A DNA stretch of 41,833 bases from JAFDZV01 sp966128725 (GTDB lineage: Bacteria; Bacteroidota; Ignavibacteria; OLB7), in the NCBI GenBank assembly GCA_966128725.1, contig CBHYLN010000033.1:1-41833 (forward strand), in the 5' to 3' direction. The position numbers and the translations under genes were made by a program. Positions within the stretch are counted from its first letter, which is position 1, and each line of letters opens with the position of its first letter. The notes beneath the pieces are model-generated. The model had not been told where the DNA came from, did no database searches, and saw nothing but the letters and a program-made list of their open reading frames with translations. This document shows positions 8,438 through 17,467 of the stretch, in pieces.

Positions 8438-9712
8438 ATGGACGAATCAATGCAGACCAACGGCTACGAACAGCTTTCCGACGTGATGCTGCGCCAGACC
8501 GAACGCGGCGAGGTTGGGTTCTTTACCTCGTATAACCGCGAGGGGAAGTTCATCAGCTACTACGGCGACAACCACCCGCATTACGCGGGCAACGTAGTGA
8601 AGGCAATGGCCTCGGCCAAGAACGGGTATACGCACGTGGTGCGCCTGTTTGAGAAGGAGATCGCCCTGCTGGACGAAGCGTCGCAGCCGCAACGCGATGC
8701 CGAGTGGGACGCGTTCCGCACGATGCTCGACCAGCGGCTGACCGCCACCGTGCACGAGGTGATCCGCCTTACGCCCACCATCGTGGAGGTTGTGCTGCAC
8801 GCGCCAATGGCGGCCGAACGATTCAAGCCGGGCCAGTTCTATCGTCTGCAGAACTACGAACGCAACGCGCCGGTGGCCGGCGGCACGCCGTTGCTGATGG
8901 AAGGGCTGGCGCTGACCGGCGCCTGGGTGGACGTGGAGCGCGGGTTGATCAGCACGATCGTGCTGGAGATGGGCGCCAGCTCGCGCATGTGCGCCATGCT
9001 GCGCAAGGGCGAACCGGTTGTGCTGATGGGCCCCACCGGCGCGCCAACGGAGATCCCGTTCGGCGAGGATGTGATCCTGTGCGGCGGCGGCCTGGGCAAC
9101 GCGGTACTGTTCTCGATCGGCAAGGCGATGCGCGCCAACGGGTGCCGCGTGATCTACTTCGCCGGCTATAAGAAGGGCGAGGACATGTATCACCAGCAGG
9201 ACGTTGAGGATTCCGCCGACCAGGTGATCTGGAGCACCGACAGCGGCGCCGAGATCGCCCCCCGCAGGCCGCAGGACGCGCACGTGCGCGGCAATATCCT
9301 GGAGGCGATGCTGGCCTATGCCAAGGGCGAACTGGGCGAGCAGATGGTTCCGTTGAAGGGCGCCCGCCGCCTGATCGCGATCGGTTCGGACCGGATGATG
9401 AACGCGATCAAGGAAGCCCGCCACGGTGTGCTTGCCCCGCATGTGGGCGAACACACGGCGATCGGCTCGATCAACTCGCCGATGCAGTGCATGATGAAGG
9501 AAGTGTGCGCGCAGTGCCTTCAGCGCCACGTGGACCCGGTTACCGGCGAGGAGAAGGGATTCGTGTTCACCTGCTTCAACCAGGATCAGCATCTGGACGA
9601 AGTTGATTTCGGATTCCTGAACGCACGCCTGCGCATGAACGGCCCCATGGAGAAGCTCGCGAACATGTGGCTGGATCACCTTCTGGAAGCCGATCCAGTG
9701 GAGATGATTTAG
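8438..9712 (+). CDS. PyrK/NfnA-like flavin and [2Fe-2S] electron transfer subunit
   Basis: 424 residues. The middle (about 100-340) is a ferredoxin-NADP reductase-type module: FKPGQFYRLQN (flavin binding), GPTGAP, then ILCGGGLGNAVLFSIGKAM (NAD binding). The C-terminal cysteines C351, C357, C360 and C379 fit the [2Fe-2S] site of dihydroorotate dehydrogenase electron transfer subunits (PyrK) and NfnA. The following DQHLDEVDF also resembles the NfnA tail. A roughly 90-residue N-terminal extension is not recognised. The pairing with the GltD-like gene just upstream argues for an NfnAB-type NAD(P)H:ferredoxin complex rather than a pyrimidine-pathway subunit. No PyrD is present next to it. The gene order (B then A) and both extensions differ from classical NfnAB. 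Confidence 0.77.
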   Translation: MDESMQTNGYEQLSDVMLRQTERGEVGFFTSYNREGKFISYYGDNHPHYAGNVVKAMASAKNGYTHVVRLFEKEIALLDEASQPQRDAEWDAFRTMLDQRLTATVHEVIRLTPTIVEVVLHAPMAAERFKPGQFYRLQNYERNAPVAGGTPLLMEGLALTGAWVDVERGLISTIVLEMGASSRMCAMLRKGEPVVLMGPTGAPTEIPFGEDVILCGGGLGNAVLFSIGKAMRANGCRVIYFAGYKKGEDMYHQQDVEDSADQVIWSTDSGAEIAPRRPQDAHVRGNILEAMLAYAKGELGEQMVPLKGARRLIAIGSDRMMNAIKEARHGVLAPHVGEHTAIGSINSPMQCMMKEVCAQCLQRHVDPVTGEEKGFVFTCFNQDQHLDEVDFGFLNARLRMNGPMEKLANMWLDHLLEADPVEMI

Positions 9713-9812
9713 CGCAGGCTGCAACAGCCAGCAACGCCGCTCCGGCATCGGAACGGCCCCCCGAAGCAGTACTGCCAGGGCCCCGCGCAATGTTGAACAG
9801 AACAGAGTAGTG

Positions 9813-10803
9813 ATGAACGACACGTATCAGATCCCCCGCTCGCTCCGCGCCGCCGCTGCCCTTGCGGCCTGCGTTATCGCGATGCTCCCGGCATGCGGCG
9901 ATGCACGCCGCCCTGCTGACCCCGGCGACACCAGCCTTGCAAAGGCATCCACCGTCGACACGGGTCTGGAAGTGACCGACAGCACCGCCGCTGCGGCCAA
10001 GCGCGCGGCCGACAGTATCATGCAAGCCCCGCCGCCGCCGCTGGCGCCCGTTGCCGACGCGGCCATCGGCGCGGACTCGATCCCGCTTATCGGACCAAAC
10101 GGCGAACAAACCCGCTACGGGCTGGCATCGGGAAAGATCGTGCAGCGTTTCACCGGCAACCGCCGGGGCCAGCGCATCATCATCTTCGATCAGTACGGCA
10201 TGCGCGAACGCCGCGAGGAAAACGTTATGCCGTACCCGGAGAACCACCGTGGCACGCTGCACAACATCATCGTGATCACAACCCCGGAAACGCGCGCGTA
10301 CGCCGAGGTGCGCTCGAAGCAGGGCTCCAGCAAGCCCAACGAAAGCCTGAAGCAGTATCTGGACCGTGGCGCGGGCAAAACCGTGTCGCTGGCCGAGCTG
10401 ATCCTGCAGTCCTCCGGCGCCGAGCGCCTTGGCGACACGGTGATCGCGGGTTATCACTGCCGCGTGCTGCGCAAGGAAACACCGGCGGGGTTGGTTACCA
10501 ACTATGTGTGGCGGGGCATTGTGCTTCGCGAACACGTTGTGTCGCCGAAGGACAGCATCGAGTTCACAACCGAGACGGTTTCGATCGAGCCGAACATCAC
10601 GGTTCCGGCATCCACGTTCGAGTTCGGCGCCGGATACACGATCACGCGGGTGCGGCCGCGCCCAACACCGCCCGGCATCACGCTGTATAACGACCTATCC
10701 CAAAACCAAAACACCGGGGGGGGCTGCTTTGCACCCCACGCCCCCGCCGTATTTATGGGCCGCGATCAACATGCCAACGCAACGCCACGGCCGTTGGTAT
10801 TAA
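9813..10803 (+). CDS. Lipoprotein of unknown function with probable frameshift near its end
   Basis: Starts MNDTYQIPRS with a lipoprotein signal ending LPACGD (lipobox Cys about residue 30). A low-complexity Asp/Ala/Pro linker follows, then a beta-rich domain from about residue 85 (GEQTRYGLASGKIVQRF ... VPASTFEFGAGYTITR). The start is the ATG at 9813; a GTG lies directly before it. In the starting frame no stop occurs until 11960, which would cover the whole of cdsA on the other strand and is not credible. A run of eight G at 10716-10723 lies just after the conserved-looking end. Losing one G gives a stop at 10801-10803, overlapping the cdsA stop. The coordinates assume that shift. Function unknown; probably an inner- or outer-membrane anchored protein. 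It follows the Nfn-like pair by about 100 bases. Confidence 0.6.
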
Positions 10804-11768
10804 CGCAGCAGCGAGGCGATCACCATGTAGAGATATACAAGCGGCGCAACGAAGATCAGGCTGTCGAACCGATCGAGCAGTCCGCCGTGCCCCGGGATCA
10901 ACTGCGAGGAATCCTTGACGCCCGCATCACGCTTCAGTTGCGACTCCGCCAGATCGCCCAGTTGGCCGAACACGCCCACAATCAACCCGATGGCCACCGC
11001 GTTGGCAAGCTCCAACTGCGGCAGCAGCCAGAACCGGAATCCCACCATGGCGCCAACAGCGGCAACGGCCCCGCCGATTGCCCCCTCCCATGTCTTCTTC
11101 GGGGAGATGCGCTCGAACAATTTGTGCCGCCCGAAGGCGCGCCCACAGTAATACGCGCCGGAGTCACAGATCCATATCGACACCACAACCGCGGCAACCA
11201 TGTATGCGCCAACGTGATCGGCCTCCTCGGTGATCGCCGCCGACGACGCCACACCCGAGAAAAATTCGCGGATGCCCACCAGCGCCGCCAACGACAACGA
11301 CACATACAGCACGCCGGAAAGCGTGGCCGCCAGATTCAGCATCGACGATCCCCTCTGCCGATACATCTCGATGATCATCGCCGGCAACGTGAGCAACATC
11401 AATCCGCCCACCACCGTTGCCAGCCGCCGATAGTGTATCAGGAACAGATCCTGCCCGCCGCCAATTGGCGCATGCGGGCCGTGCGCGAATGCCAGCACCA
11501 GCGCCAGCCCGGCCAACACGCCGATCAGCTTCTGCGGATGCAGCCCCTTCTTCTCGGCGATCCAGTAGTACTCCATAAGCGCGCCCGCACTGATGGCCAT
11601 CACGAACAGCATAAAGGCCCAGCCGCCGAACCAGATCGCGGCCAGCACAACCGGGATTGCGGCCACGGCGGTTACCACGCGCATGGTTGCGTTGCCAAAC
11701 CGTTGCTCGAAACGTGTAGGCCCGTGCGGCCAGGCCGCGGGCACCGAAGTGGGTTCTGGTATGCTCAT
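10800..11768 (-). CDS. cdsA: Phosphatidate cytidylyltransferase
   Basis: 322-residue polytopic membrane protein. It makes CDP-diacylglycerol from phosphatidic acid and CTP, the branch point of phospholipid synthesis. The C-terminal CdsA signature is intact: SQLKRDAGVKDSSQLIPGH followed by GGLLDRFDS, carrying the KR, KD, HGG and DR.D elements. About eight hydrophobic segments precede it. The start at 11768 (MSIPEPTSV) leaves a short soluble tail before the first membrane helix. A longer open frame to 11948 runs into the dispersed repeat and is rejected. The gene is downstream of a DUF2007-like gene on the same strand, separated by that repeat. Its stop overlaps the frame-corrected stop of the convergent lipoprotein gene. 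Confidence 0.94.
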   Translation of the reverse strand: MSIPEPTSVPAAWPHGPTRFEQRFGNATMRVVTAVAAIPVVLAAIWFGGWAFMLFVMAISAGALMEYYWIAEKKGLHPQKLIGVLAGLALVLAFAHGPHAPIGGGQDLFLIHYRRLATVVGGLMLLTLPAMIIEMYRQRGSSMLNLAATLSGVLYVSLSLAALVGIREFFSGVASSAAITEEADHVGAYMVAAVVVSIWICDSGAYYCGRAFGRHKLFERISPKKTWEGAIGGAVAAVGAMVGFRFWLLPQLELANAVAIGLIVGVFGQLGDLAESQLKRDAGVKDSSQLIPGHGGLLDRFDSLIFVAPLVYLYMVIASLLR

Positions 11769-11834
11769 CAGGGGACGATTGTTGACGGGTTCCGAATTGG
11801 CAGGGCGCCCGGGGCGCCGCGTTGCTGGCAGCCT

Positions 11835-11982
11835 GTTGCAATACCTGCAGGCCCTCAGGCTGTTCAACCACAGTGGGCTGCAAGGCGGCCACACCAACGT
11901 GAACGAGGTGTTCCCGCGAACGTCGCGGCACGCGGACGTGCGGGCCAACGCCGCGGATGACGTTGCTCACCGGCCTGCCAGG
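11835..11982 (+). repeat. Dispersed 148-bp repeat, copy A
   Basis: Aligns without gaps over 148 bases to copy C at 40508-40655, about three quarters identical by hand count, and partly to copy B at 18043-18130. It contains CTGTTCAACCACAG at the left and GATGACGTTGCTCACCGG at the right, which are degenerate forms of the inverted ends seen in copy C. It fills the space between the stop of the DUF2007-like gene (right end 3 bases away) and cdsA. Confidence 0.8.
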
Positions 11983-11985
11983 CAA

Positions 11986-12354
11986 TCATTGGCTGGCTTC
12001 GTCGGGATACTCGGCCGGGGAGTCGAGCAGCGCTCGCGCTTCATCCAGCAGCGGCGCCGGCACGAACAGCTTGGCCACGGCCAGATCGCCCACGGTGAAG
12101 TTCCGCGTGCGATCCACCTGCGAAAGCACGCAGGCGGGGATGCCGTTGGCCTCCAGCCTGCCGGCCAGCAGACGGGCCTCGATCTCGGTGCTTACGGTGC
12201 GCACGATCGCCCACTCGATCTTCTCGCCGGACTCCTCGGCCGGATCGCCCGTGTCCGACGCGGCAGGCTCGGGCGCAACAAGCTCCTCCGAGCAGAACGG
12301 GCACCGGAGATAGTCATCGGGCACTTCGTGCAGGCAACTGGCGCAAAGGATCAT
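11986..12354 (-). CDS. Zinc-ribbon DUF2007-like protein
   Basis: About 122 residues. The N-terminal CASC (C4, C7) and CPFC (C18, C21) form a zinc ribbon. After an acidic linker comes a domain WAIVRTVSTEIEARLLAGRLEANGIPACVL that matches the DUF2007 pattern, a small ferredoxin-like fold of unknown role sometimes called a putative signal-transducing protein. The start is set at the ATG 12354; an in-frame TTG two codons earlier is possible. The gene is divergent from the PorL-like operon, with an 18-bp perfect palindrome in between. Its stop touches repeat copy A. Function not known. Confidence 0.7.
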   Translation of the reverse strand: MILCASCLHEVPDDYLRCPFCSEELVAPEPAASDTGDPAEESGEKIEWAIVRTVSTEIEARLLAGRLEANGIPACVLSQVDRTRNFTVGDLAVAKLFVPAPLLDEARALLDSPAEYPDEASQ

Positions 12355-12422
12355 AGCCAACCACGCATCGTATTAATTGCTGGAAATCGATATCACGGGA
12401 GGCGCCAATGTACGCATCGAGG

Positions 12423-12440
12423 GCCGATTCGCGAATCGGC
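12423..12440. promoter_or_regulatory. Perfect 18-bp palindrome between divergent genes
   Basis: GCCGATTCGCGAATCGGC reads the same on both strands with no spacer. It lies between the DUF2007-like gene and the PorL-like operon, 75 bases before the latter's ATG. The form suits an operator for a dimeric regulator; it is not terminator-like. No regulator is identified. Confidence 0.4.
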
Positions 12441-12515
12441 GGCGAACAACGAACACGGGCGGATTACGCTTGAACGTTGTAGGCCCATCGATGTTATGCT
12501 ATTTTCCCTCACCTC

Positions 12516-13397
12516 ATGAATCAGCAAACACTCTCCAACCTCGCTACACTGGCCGGTCGCACGGCATATCAGGAGTACTGGCACGATCTGGTCGTTGACC
12601 AGCGAAGCGCCGTGCTCCCATCGCTGTTTGGGCTGTGGCGTACCGCGGCGTTCGGCACCGAGATGCGGATCACCACGGCGGGGACGTCGTACCGCATCGC
12701 GCAGCGGCTGGGCCCCAGGGCCGGCACCCGCGTGTTCATGGAGGAGATCATCGTTCGGCACTATTTCAACAATGTGCAGGCGTTGGTCTATTTCGGCGCG
12801 GTGATCCTGCTGGTGTTCCTTGGCCTTCGTTTTGGCGGGCTGCTCTCCGAGCGGGTTGCGCTGATCGGTATCGCCATCGAGGCATTCATGCTGCTGATGC
12901 TGTTCATGGTGCTGTTTTATGCGCCGGAGGACGGGGCCTATCAGATCGTGGACGGCGCGGTTGCTCCGCAACACGAGGAGGACAGCGCGGACGAGGCATC
13001 GGCAACCGGCGAGGTTATCCGCGAGGTGCTTACCGAGCTGGAGGATATCGGCGGCACATATGCCGGCCTGGCGATGCGGCTTGAGCAATCGGCGCGCTCG
13101 CAGGAAGAAGCAATCCGAACGCTCAACGAAAAGGTCGCGGCGATTCGCGGACTCTCGCAACTGGAGTCGCACGCCGAACGCCTGGACGCCACCAACGCCC
13201 TGCTGGGGCAGCTTGTTGGCACCATCGAGGCGATGAACACCCGCATCGATATGTTGTTCGGCAAGGAGCTGGAGTTCTACGTACGCAAGGAACTTGAACG
13301 GATGGTGGGCCGCGAGCCCCAATCCAATGGCGATGCCGCACGGCGCGCGGCCGACGGCGAACAGCCCAACCATGCCCATAACCAGCCGGAACGATGA
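12516..13397 (+). CDS. PorL/GldL-like type IX secretion motor protein (divergent)
   Basis: 293 residues. An N-terminal soluble part of about 85 residues precedes two membrane helices at about 89-105 and 114-136. The second helix reads VALIGIAIEAFMLLMLF and has a buried Glu (E122). GldL/PorL proteins have the same pattern (GAxxxILG..., then IGLxxEALIF), where that Glu is part of the proton-driven motor. After the helices come an APED linker, an acidic stretch and a long helical/coiled-coil region (about 165-270), as in GldL. The stop overlaps the start of the PorM-like gene (ATGA at 13394), and that adjacency strengthens the call. The N-terminal extension and weak overall similarity are unusual. 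Likely location: inner membrane, energising T9SS. Identification is by motif and architecture only. Confidence 0.6.
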   Translation: MNQQTLSNLATLAGRTAYQEYWHDLVVDQRSAVLPSLFGLWRTAAFGTEMRITTAGTSYRIAQRLGPRAGTRVFMEEIIVRHYFNNVQALVYFGAVILLVFLGLRFGGLLSERVALIGIAIEAFMLLMLFMVLFYAPEDGAYQIVDGAVAPQHEEDSADEASATGEVIREVLTELEDIGGTYAGLAMRLEQSARSQEEAIRTLNEKVAAIRGLSQLESHAERLDATNALLGQLVGTIEAMNTRIDMLFGKELEFYVRKELERMVGREPQSNGDAARRAADGEQPNHAHNQPER

Positions 13398-14944
13398 CCG
13401 TGCATCGCAGCGCACACGGAGCCCCGCCCCGGCGGCGTAAGGTGTCGATCGAGATCTACTTCGTTCTCTATCTCTCGGCGATCATCCTGCTGCTGGGCAC
13501 AACGCCGTCGCAACACTCCGGTCGCGAGGAGGAGCTGGAGCGGATGATACGCACGATGCTGGCCTCCGATTTCCGTGTCAAGGCGGAGAAGGACGCGATG
13601 ATCTTCCCGATCGTGGCGGTTGGCGCACGCGTGGACACGGCCGGCACCGCGATGCGCCGCGACAGCATGAACGTGATCACCGCCTACGGCACCTTCGCAA
13701 GCGTCCGGTTCCAGTTCGTTGCCATCGAGGATTCCGCTTCGGGCCGCCCGATCCCGTTGGAGCGGGCATCGCTGGTGCGCCGCAGCGATCGCTCGGTGAT
13801 ATTCCAGTGGAAACCGGACCCCGCCGATCGTGGCGGCGTGTACCGCGTAACCGTGGCCGGCTTCGCCCGCCCGCTTCCATCGGCGAACATGAGCCCGGAG
13901 ATGCGGGCCAAGCTGGAGGAAATCCTGGAGCGCAACGGAACGGTGAGCGACTCGGTGACCTTCACGGTAAATGTGCTGCCGATGGACAACATAGCGGCGG
14001 TGGAGCGTGTTGTGCTGGCTTCGCAGAATGCCAACCGCGCCGATAGTGCGCTTGGCGCGGCCACACAGCCCAATCCGGTGACCTCGCCGATGGCGATCGG
14101 CGGCGCCTACGAGCTTACCCCTTCGCAAACCGACATCCCTGTTCCCGCGGGCGCCCCGTGGCGCAATCAGATTTCCATCCGTGGCGGCGCCTCCGCCGAT
14201 CAACTGGTGTTCTCGGTAACCAAGGGGAACGCGCAGATTGTTGAGCGGACGTCGTCGCTGATCGTGCTTGGCGGCAACGCGCCCAGCGGCCCGGCGCAGC
14301 AGATCACGCTGAGCGCCACACGGCCGAACGATGGGCGCGCGGCGACGGTGTCCTTCACGGTTCGCGGCGTGCCGCTGACCGCCGCGAACGTGCCCACAAC
14401 GATGTTGATCGGGCAGACCTATCGCCTGAACTTCTCGGTGCCGGAAATCCCCTCAACACGCATCGCGGTGGAGGTGATCGAAACCGATCGTGGCGGCGAC
14501 CACGTGCGGATTGGCCGCGGCGAAAGTCGTGTTGTGTTCGACTATACACCGAATGCCGACGTGCAACGTGTCCGCTTTGTGCGCTATCTGGACGGGGTTG
14601 CCGTGGATAACTCGGCGGCCGATGTCAAGGCGCTGCCGCTCCCGACACTGGGGCGTATCCCCGGGATACCGCGCGACGCCGACGAAGTGAAGATCACGAC
14701 CGAATCGTACGGCATCATCAACGGCCAGCCGAATCGCTGCGTGTTGAAGATCAAATCGGGCAACGCCGAGGAGCCCGAGGAAGTAAACAACGAGTTCGAC
14801 GAGCGCAGCAAACGTGTGCGCCAGGTTTGGGTGGTGCGACGCCGAAGCAGAAGCGAGGAGTTCCGATTCCGAATGTATGCAATCGATTTGCGCGGAAGTG
14901 GCGCGGGCAAAACCAGCGAGGTGAGCGTAGTTGCGGCGCAGTAA
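13394..14944 (+). CDS. PorM/GldM-like type IX secretion periplasmic shaft protein (divergent)
   Basis: 516 residues. The N-terminus is basic (PPRRRK) followed by one membrane helix at about 20-36, then a long periplasmic, beta-rich region with several repeating domains and no cofactor motifs. This single-helix-plus-stacked-beta architecture, directly after a two-helix PorL-like gene with a 4-base overlap, is the GldL-GldM arrangement. In known systems an Arg in the GldM helix region pairs with the GldL Glu. Here Arg residues sit just before the helix and a Glu at its start. There is no close sequence identity that I can recognise. It could also be a different envelope-spanning protein coupled to a PorL-like motor. 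Confidence 0.55.
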   Translation: MTVHRSAHGAPPRRRKVSIEIYFVLYLSAIILLLGTTPSQHSGREEELERMIRTMLASDFRVKAEKDAMIFPIVAVGARVDTAGTAMRRDSMNVITAYGTFASVRFQFVAIEDSASGRPIPLERASLVRRSDRSVIFQWKPDPADRGGVYRVTVAGFARPLPSANMSPEMRAKLEEILERNGTVSDSVTFTVNVLPMDNIAAVERVVLASQNANRADSALGAATQPNPVTSPMAIGGAYELTPSQTDIPVPAGAPWRNQISIRGGASADQLVFSVTKGNAQIVERTSSLIVLGGNAPSGPAQQITLSATRPNDGRAATVSFTVRGVPLTAANVPTTMLIGQTYRLNFSVPEIPSTRIAVEVIETDRGGDHVRIGRGESRVVFDYTPNADVQRVRFVRYLDGVAVDNSAADVKALPLPTLGRIPGIPRDADEVKITTESYGIINGQPNRCVLKIKSGNAEEPEEVNNEFDERSKRVRQVWVVRRRSRSEEFRFRMYAIDLRGSGAGKTSEVSVVAAQ

Positions 14945-15002
14945 TCATATCGTCCGAACGCCTGCGTACGGCCTGCCCGCCTGTGGCATGCGGCCGTGCA
15001 GC

Positions 15003-16268
15003 ATGCCTGCCAGTGTACGGCATGCCGCAGGCGTGGCCACGAGCGGCAACGTGGCGCGCCACCGCCTGTTGTGGCGGCTGCTGCCGTGCCTGCTGGCGCT
15101 GGCGGGCGCGGCATACGGCAGCGCCGGTGCGCAGGAGCTGTATCGCATAAGCTGGACCATGCAGGATCCCACGCGGGGTTTGCGCCAGGCCCTTGCCGAG
15201 CAGGTGATCGGGCGGGCGAACGACTGGTTTACCCGGAACGATCCGAACGCGCCAACAGCGCGCGAGGACGATCTGCTGCGCATCACCGTGGTTGGCCAGA
15301 TCGAGGGCAGCACTATCCACACGCGCCTGTGCCGCCTGGTGCTTGGGGGAATCGCCATCGACTCCAACTTCACGGACTTCATCGATTCGGCATTGCTGGC
15401 CCGCCTGGTGTGCCGCGATTATTTCTGGCGCGACGAGGTTGTGCAGGTGTTCAACCCGACCGCGACCGCGGGCATCGCGTATCTGCGCGACAACGACGCC
15501 GGGCAGCCCGCCATTGCGGCCGCCGAGCAGACAGGCCCCGATGCCGACGAGATTCTGGGCGTGCATCTGGACGAATCGGTGTACGGCTGGGCGGGCGTCG
15601 GATTCGATCAGCTTGCGCAGCCGGGGTTTTCTGCCGGCCGCGCGCGCATTGGTCTGGCAACGCGCGAGATCCGTGCCTGGGCCGAGGTGCCCGCGCCGAT
15701 CGGCTCGCGCACAGGCCCGCTTTCGCGAGGCTTCGAGGCCGCCTACGGCGTGGGAGCGTCGTTTGAACAGATGGGAATTGGCAGATGGCTTGCCGGCATC
15801 GGCGGTATGGTGTCCGTTGCAAACGCCAGCCAGACCATCGGCACGGCGGCCGCACCGGATGGCGAGCGCTACATCCTGAGCAAGGCGGCGCTGCTGTACG
15901 CGATTTTCGAGCCCCCGTTCGCGGTAGTCAACGGCACCGATCTCCGCGTGAAACTGGGCGTCGGGTATTCGGAGTCCACGCCATTGCCCGCCGAAGCCGC
16001 GGGCAGCTCGACGGCCGCCGGCCCCGCGGTTGGCAGCCTGAAGGCGTCGATGCTGGCGGAGCTGCGCTGGTCCTCGCTGGGCGGGGTAACAACGCGCACG
16101 ATAAATCTGGGCACGTTTGGTGCAAGCATGCACGCCATGTGGCACGAACAGTTCAGCAGCGCGTTCGGCCTGCGCGCATCGGTTGCGGTGCACGGAGTAC
16201 TGGGCACGCGCGACAGGGCATTGCCGCCGGTGGCCTTCTTCATCACCCCTGTTTTCACGCTGCAATAA
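15003..16268 (+). CDS. Exported beta-rich outer-membrane-type protein, unknown
   Basis: 421 residues from the ATG at 15003 (an in-frame ATG at 14988 is also possible). Signal peptide: Arg-rich start, LLWRLLPCLLALAGAA core, cleavage near GSAGAQ. The N-terminal third (QELYRISWTMQDPTRGLRQAL...) looks globular with a conserved-looking LRITVVGQIEG segment. The rest alternates short amphipathic strands, as in an outer-membrane beta barrel, and ends VAFFITPVFTLQ. It is third in an operon after the PorL/PorM-like pair, 58 bases downstream of the second gene. It occupies the place where PorN/GldN lies in classical T9SS operons, but I do not see PorN motifs. Function unknown; envelope location inferred. 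Confidence 0.7.
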   Translation: MPASVRHAAGVATSGNVARHRLLWRLLPCLLALAGAAYGSAGAQELYRISWTMQDPTRGLRQALAEQVIGRANDWFTRNDPNAPTAREDDLLRITVVGQIEGSTIHTRLCRLVLGGIAIDSNFTDFIDSALLARLVCRDYFWRDEVVQVFNPTATAGIAYLRDNDAGQPAIAAAEQTGPDADEILGVHLDESVYGWAGVGFDQLAQPGFSAGRARIGLATREIRAWAEVPAPIGSRTGPLSRGFEAAYGVGASFEQMGIGRWLAGIGGMVSVANASQTIGTAAAPDGERYILSKAALLYAIFEPPFAVVNGTDLRVKLGVGYSESTPLPAEAAGSSTAAGPAVGSLKASMLAELRWSSLGGVTTRTINLGTFGASMHAMWHEQFSSAFGLRASVAVHGVLGTRDRALPPVAFFITPVFTLQ

Positions 16269-16274
16269 CACACG

Positions 16275-17453
16275 GTGCTCCCAGGCAACACGATATCGTT
16301 GGGCGGATGTTCGCGCCCGCGCCGGCTGCGGCGGGCTGCACGGCTGGCGACGCTGATTGTTGCCGCATACGCCGCCATGTATTCCGGCGCCCGCGCTCAG
16401 TTGCGCGAGTGGCGCATCACCGACCCGGCTGTACAGGCCTCCACAACCCGCGCGCTTGAGCGATACTTTTCGGTGGTACGCCCGGACTCGCTTCGGCTGC
16501 GTTATCTGGCGCGCAACGCCGGCATCATGCCGTACCGCGTTCGTGGCCTGGCCGCATCACCGCGCGCCGATGGCGCGCGCGGCGGCACCATCGTGTCGGT
16601 AAGCATCGGGCAGTTGATCGTGTTCCCCGAGGACAACGTGCGCGTGGCAGTGGGCGAGGATTTGCTGGCGCACCTGCTGGATGCCCGCACCCGCGCCGAT
16701 GCCGACGATCATGCCGTGGGCGACGATGGCTTTGGCCACGATGACTGGGATGCCGGCCACACGGCGATTGTGTCGCTGGACCGCATCGATCTGCACCTGG
16801 CCCGGGCGTTTGGCGTCTATGCGGAGCTGGGCGCGCCGGAATCGAATCTGCGTTGGTGGAACGATGGCACCGCCAGCGTTGGCATTGCGACACCCAACTG
16901 GTCGGTTGCGGTGCTGGTGCCGGTGGCAGGTGGCCTTACGCCAATCGGCACGCTGCACGCCCGCCTTCTGGCCCCGGCCTGGGGCGGCACGGCCGAAGCC
17001 CGCGCCGGCGCGTTGCGGGCCTATGCGCGTTTTGCCACACCGGGCGAGCCCACGTTCACGGCCTTCCGCGTTGCGCCCGACTACTACGTGCATACCATCT
17101 CGGCACAGCTTGTGTATCGCCACCTGTTCGACGACGCCGGCGGCACGCTCCGGCTGGATGCCGGCCTTGGCCACGAGGAGTTCAGCCAGGTACTGCTGGA
17201 TGGCGATTCGGTTCGAAGCATCGGGCACGTTCGCAGGCTGTCGCCGGTGGTGGAGCTGGCCTGGACCAATCCGGATCGCACGGTTCAGGCACGTGTGGGG
17301 TACGTTGATCTATCCCCTCGGCTGTCCGTTGCCGCACGCCTTACCAATCATCTGTGGCTGGATGCCGAGCTGGTAGCGCCGGGCCTGTTCCGCGAGGTAA
17401 AGCCGTTCGAGCATGCGAGCACATTGTTCATCACTCCGCGTGTGAAGTTCTGA
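16275..17453 (+). CDS. Exported beta-barrel-like protein, unknown
   Basis: 392 residues starting at a GTG (16275) only 6 bases after the previous stop. A signal-like segment at about 20-41 (RLATLIVAAYAAMYSGARAQ) needs this early start. The mature part begins LREWRITDPAVQASTTRALERYF and contains an Asp/His-rich stretch (DADDHAVGDDGFGHDDWDAGH). It continues as alternating strands and ends FITPRVKF, with the terminal Phe typical of outer-membrane barrels. It resembles its upstream neighbour in overall plan but not in detail. Fourth gene of the PorL/PorM-like operon. Function unknown. Confidence 0.7.
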   Translation: MLPGNTISLGGCSRPRRLRRAARLATLIVAAYAAMYSGARAQLREWRITDPAVQASTTRALERYFSVVRPDSLRLRYLARNAGIMPYRVRGLAASPRADGARGGTIVSVSIGQLIVFPEDNVRVAVGEDLLAHLLDARTRADADDHAVGDDGFGHDDWDAGHTAIVSLDRIDLHLARAFGVYAELGAPESNLRWWNDGTASVGIATPNWSVAVLVPVAGGLTPIGTLHARLLAPAWGGTAEARAGALRAYARFATPGEPTFTAFRVAPDYYVHTISAQLVYRHLFDDAGGTLRLDAGLGHEEFSQVLLDGDSVRSIGHVRRLSPVVELAWTNPDRTVQARVGYVDLSPRLSVAARLTNHLWLDAELVAPGLFREVKPFEHASTLFITPRVKF

Positions 17454-17467
17454 CAAGGGATTCGGCG

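Noticed and set aside
6100..8460. 786-codon minus-strand frame
   Set aside because: Antisense shadow of the GltD-like gene, compositionally biased and with no domain.
9713..9809. Short stem GCCG.TCCG/CGGA.CGGC after the PyrK-like gene
   Set aside because: Small mismatched stem without a T-tract; the downstream lipoprotein may be in the same transcript.
8447..9823. 458-codon minus-strand frame
   Set aside because: Antisense to the PyrK-like gene, which has clear flavin, NAD and Fe-S motifs.
12470..12500. TTGAAC...TATGCT sigma70-like promoter before the PorL-like gene
   Set aside because: 19-nt spacer and poor fit to the promoter type used elsewhere in the window; too weak to list.
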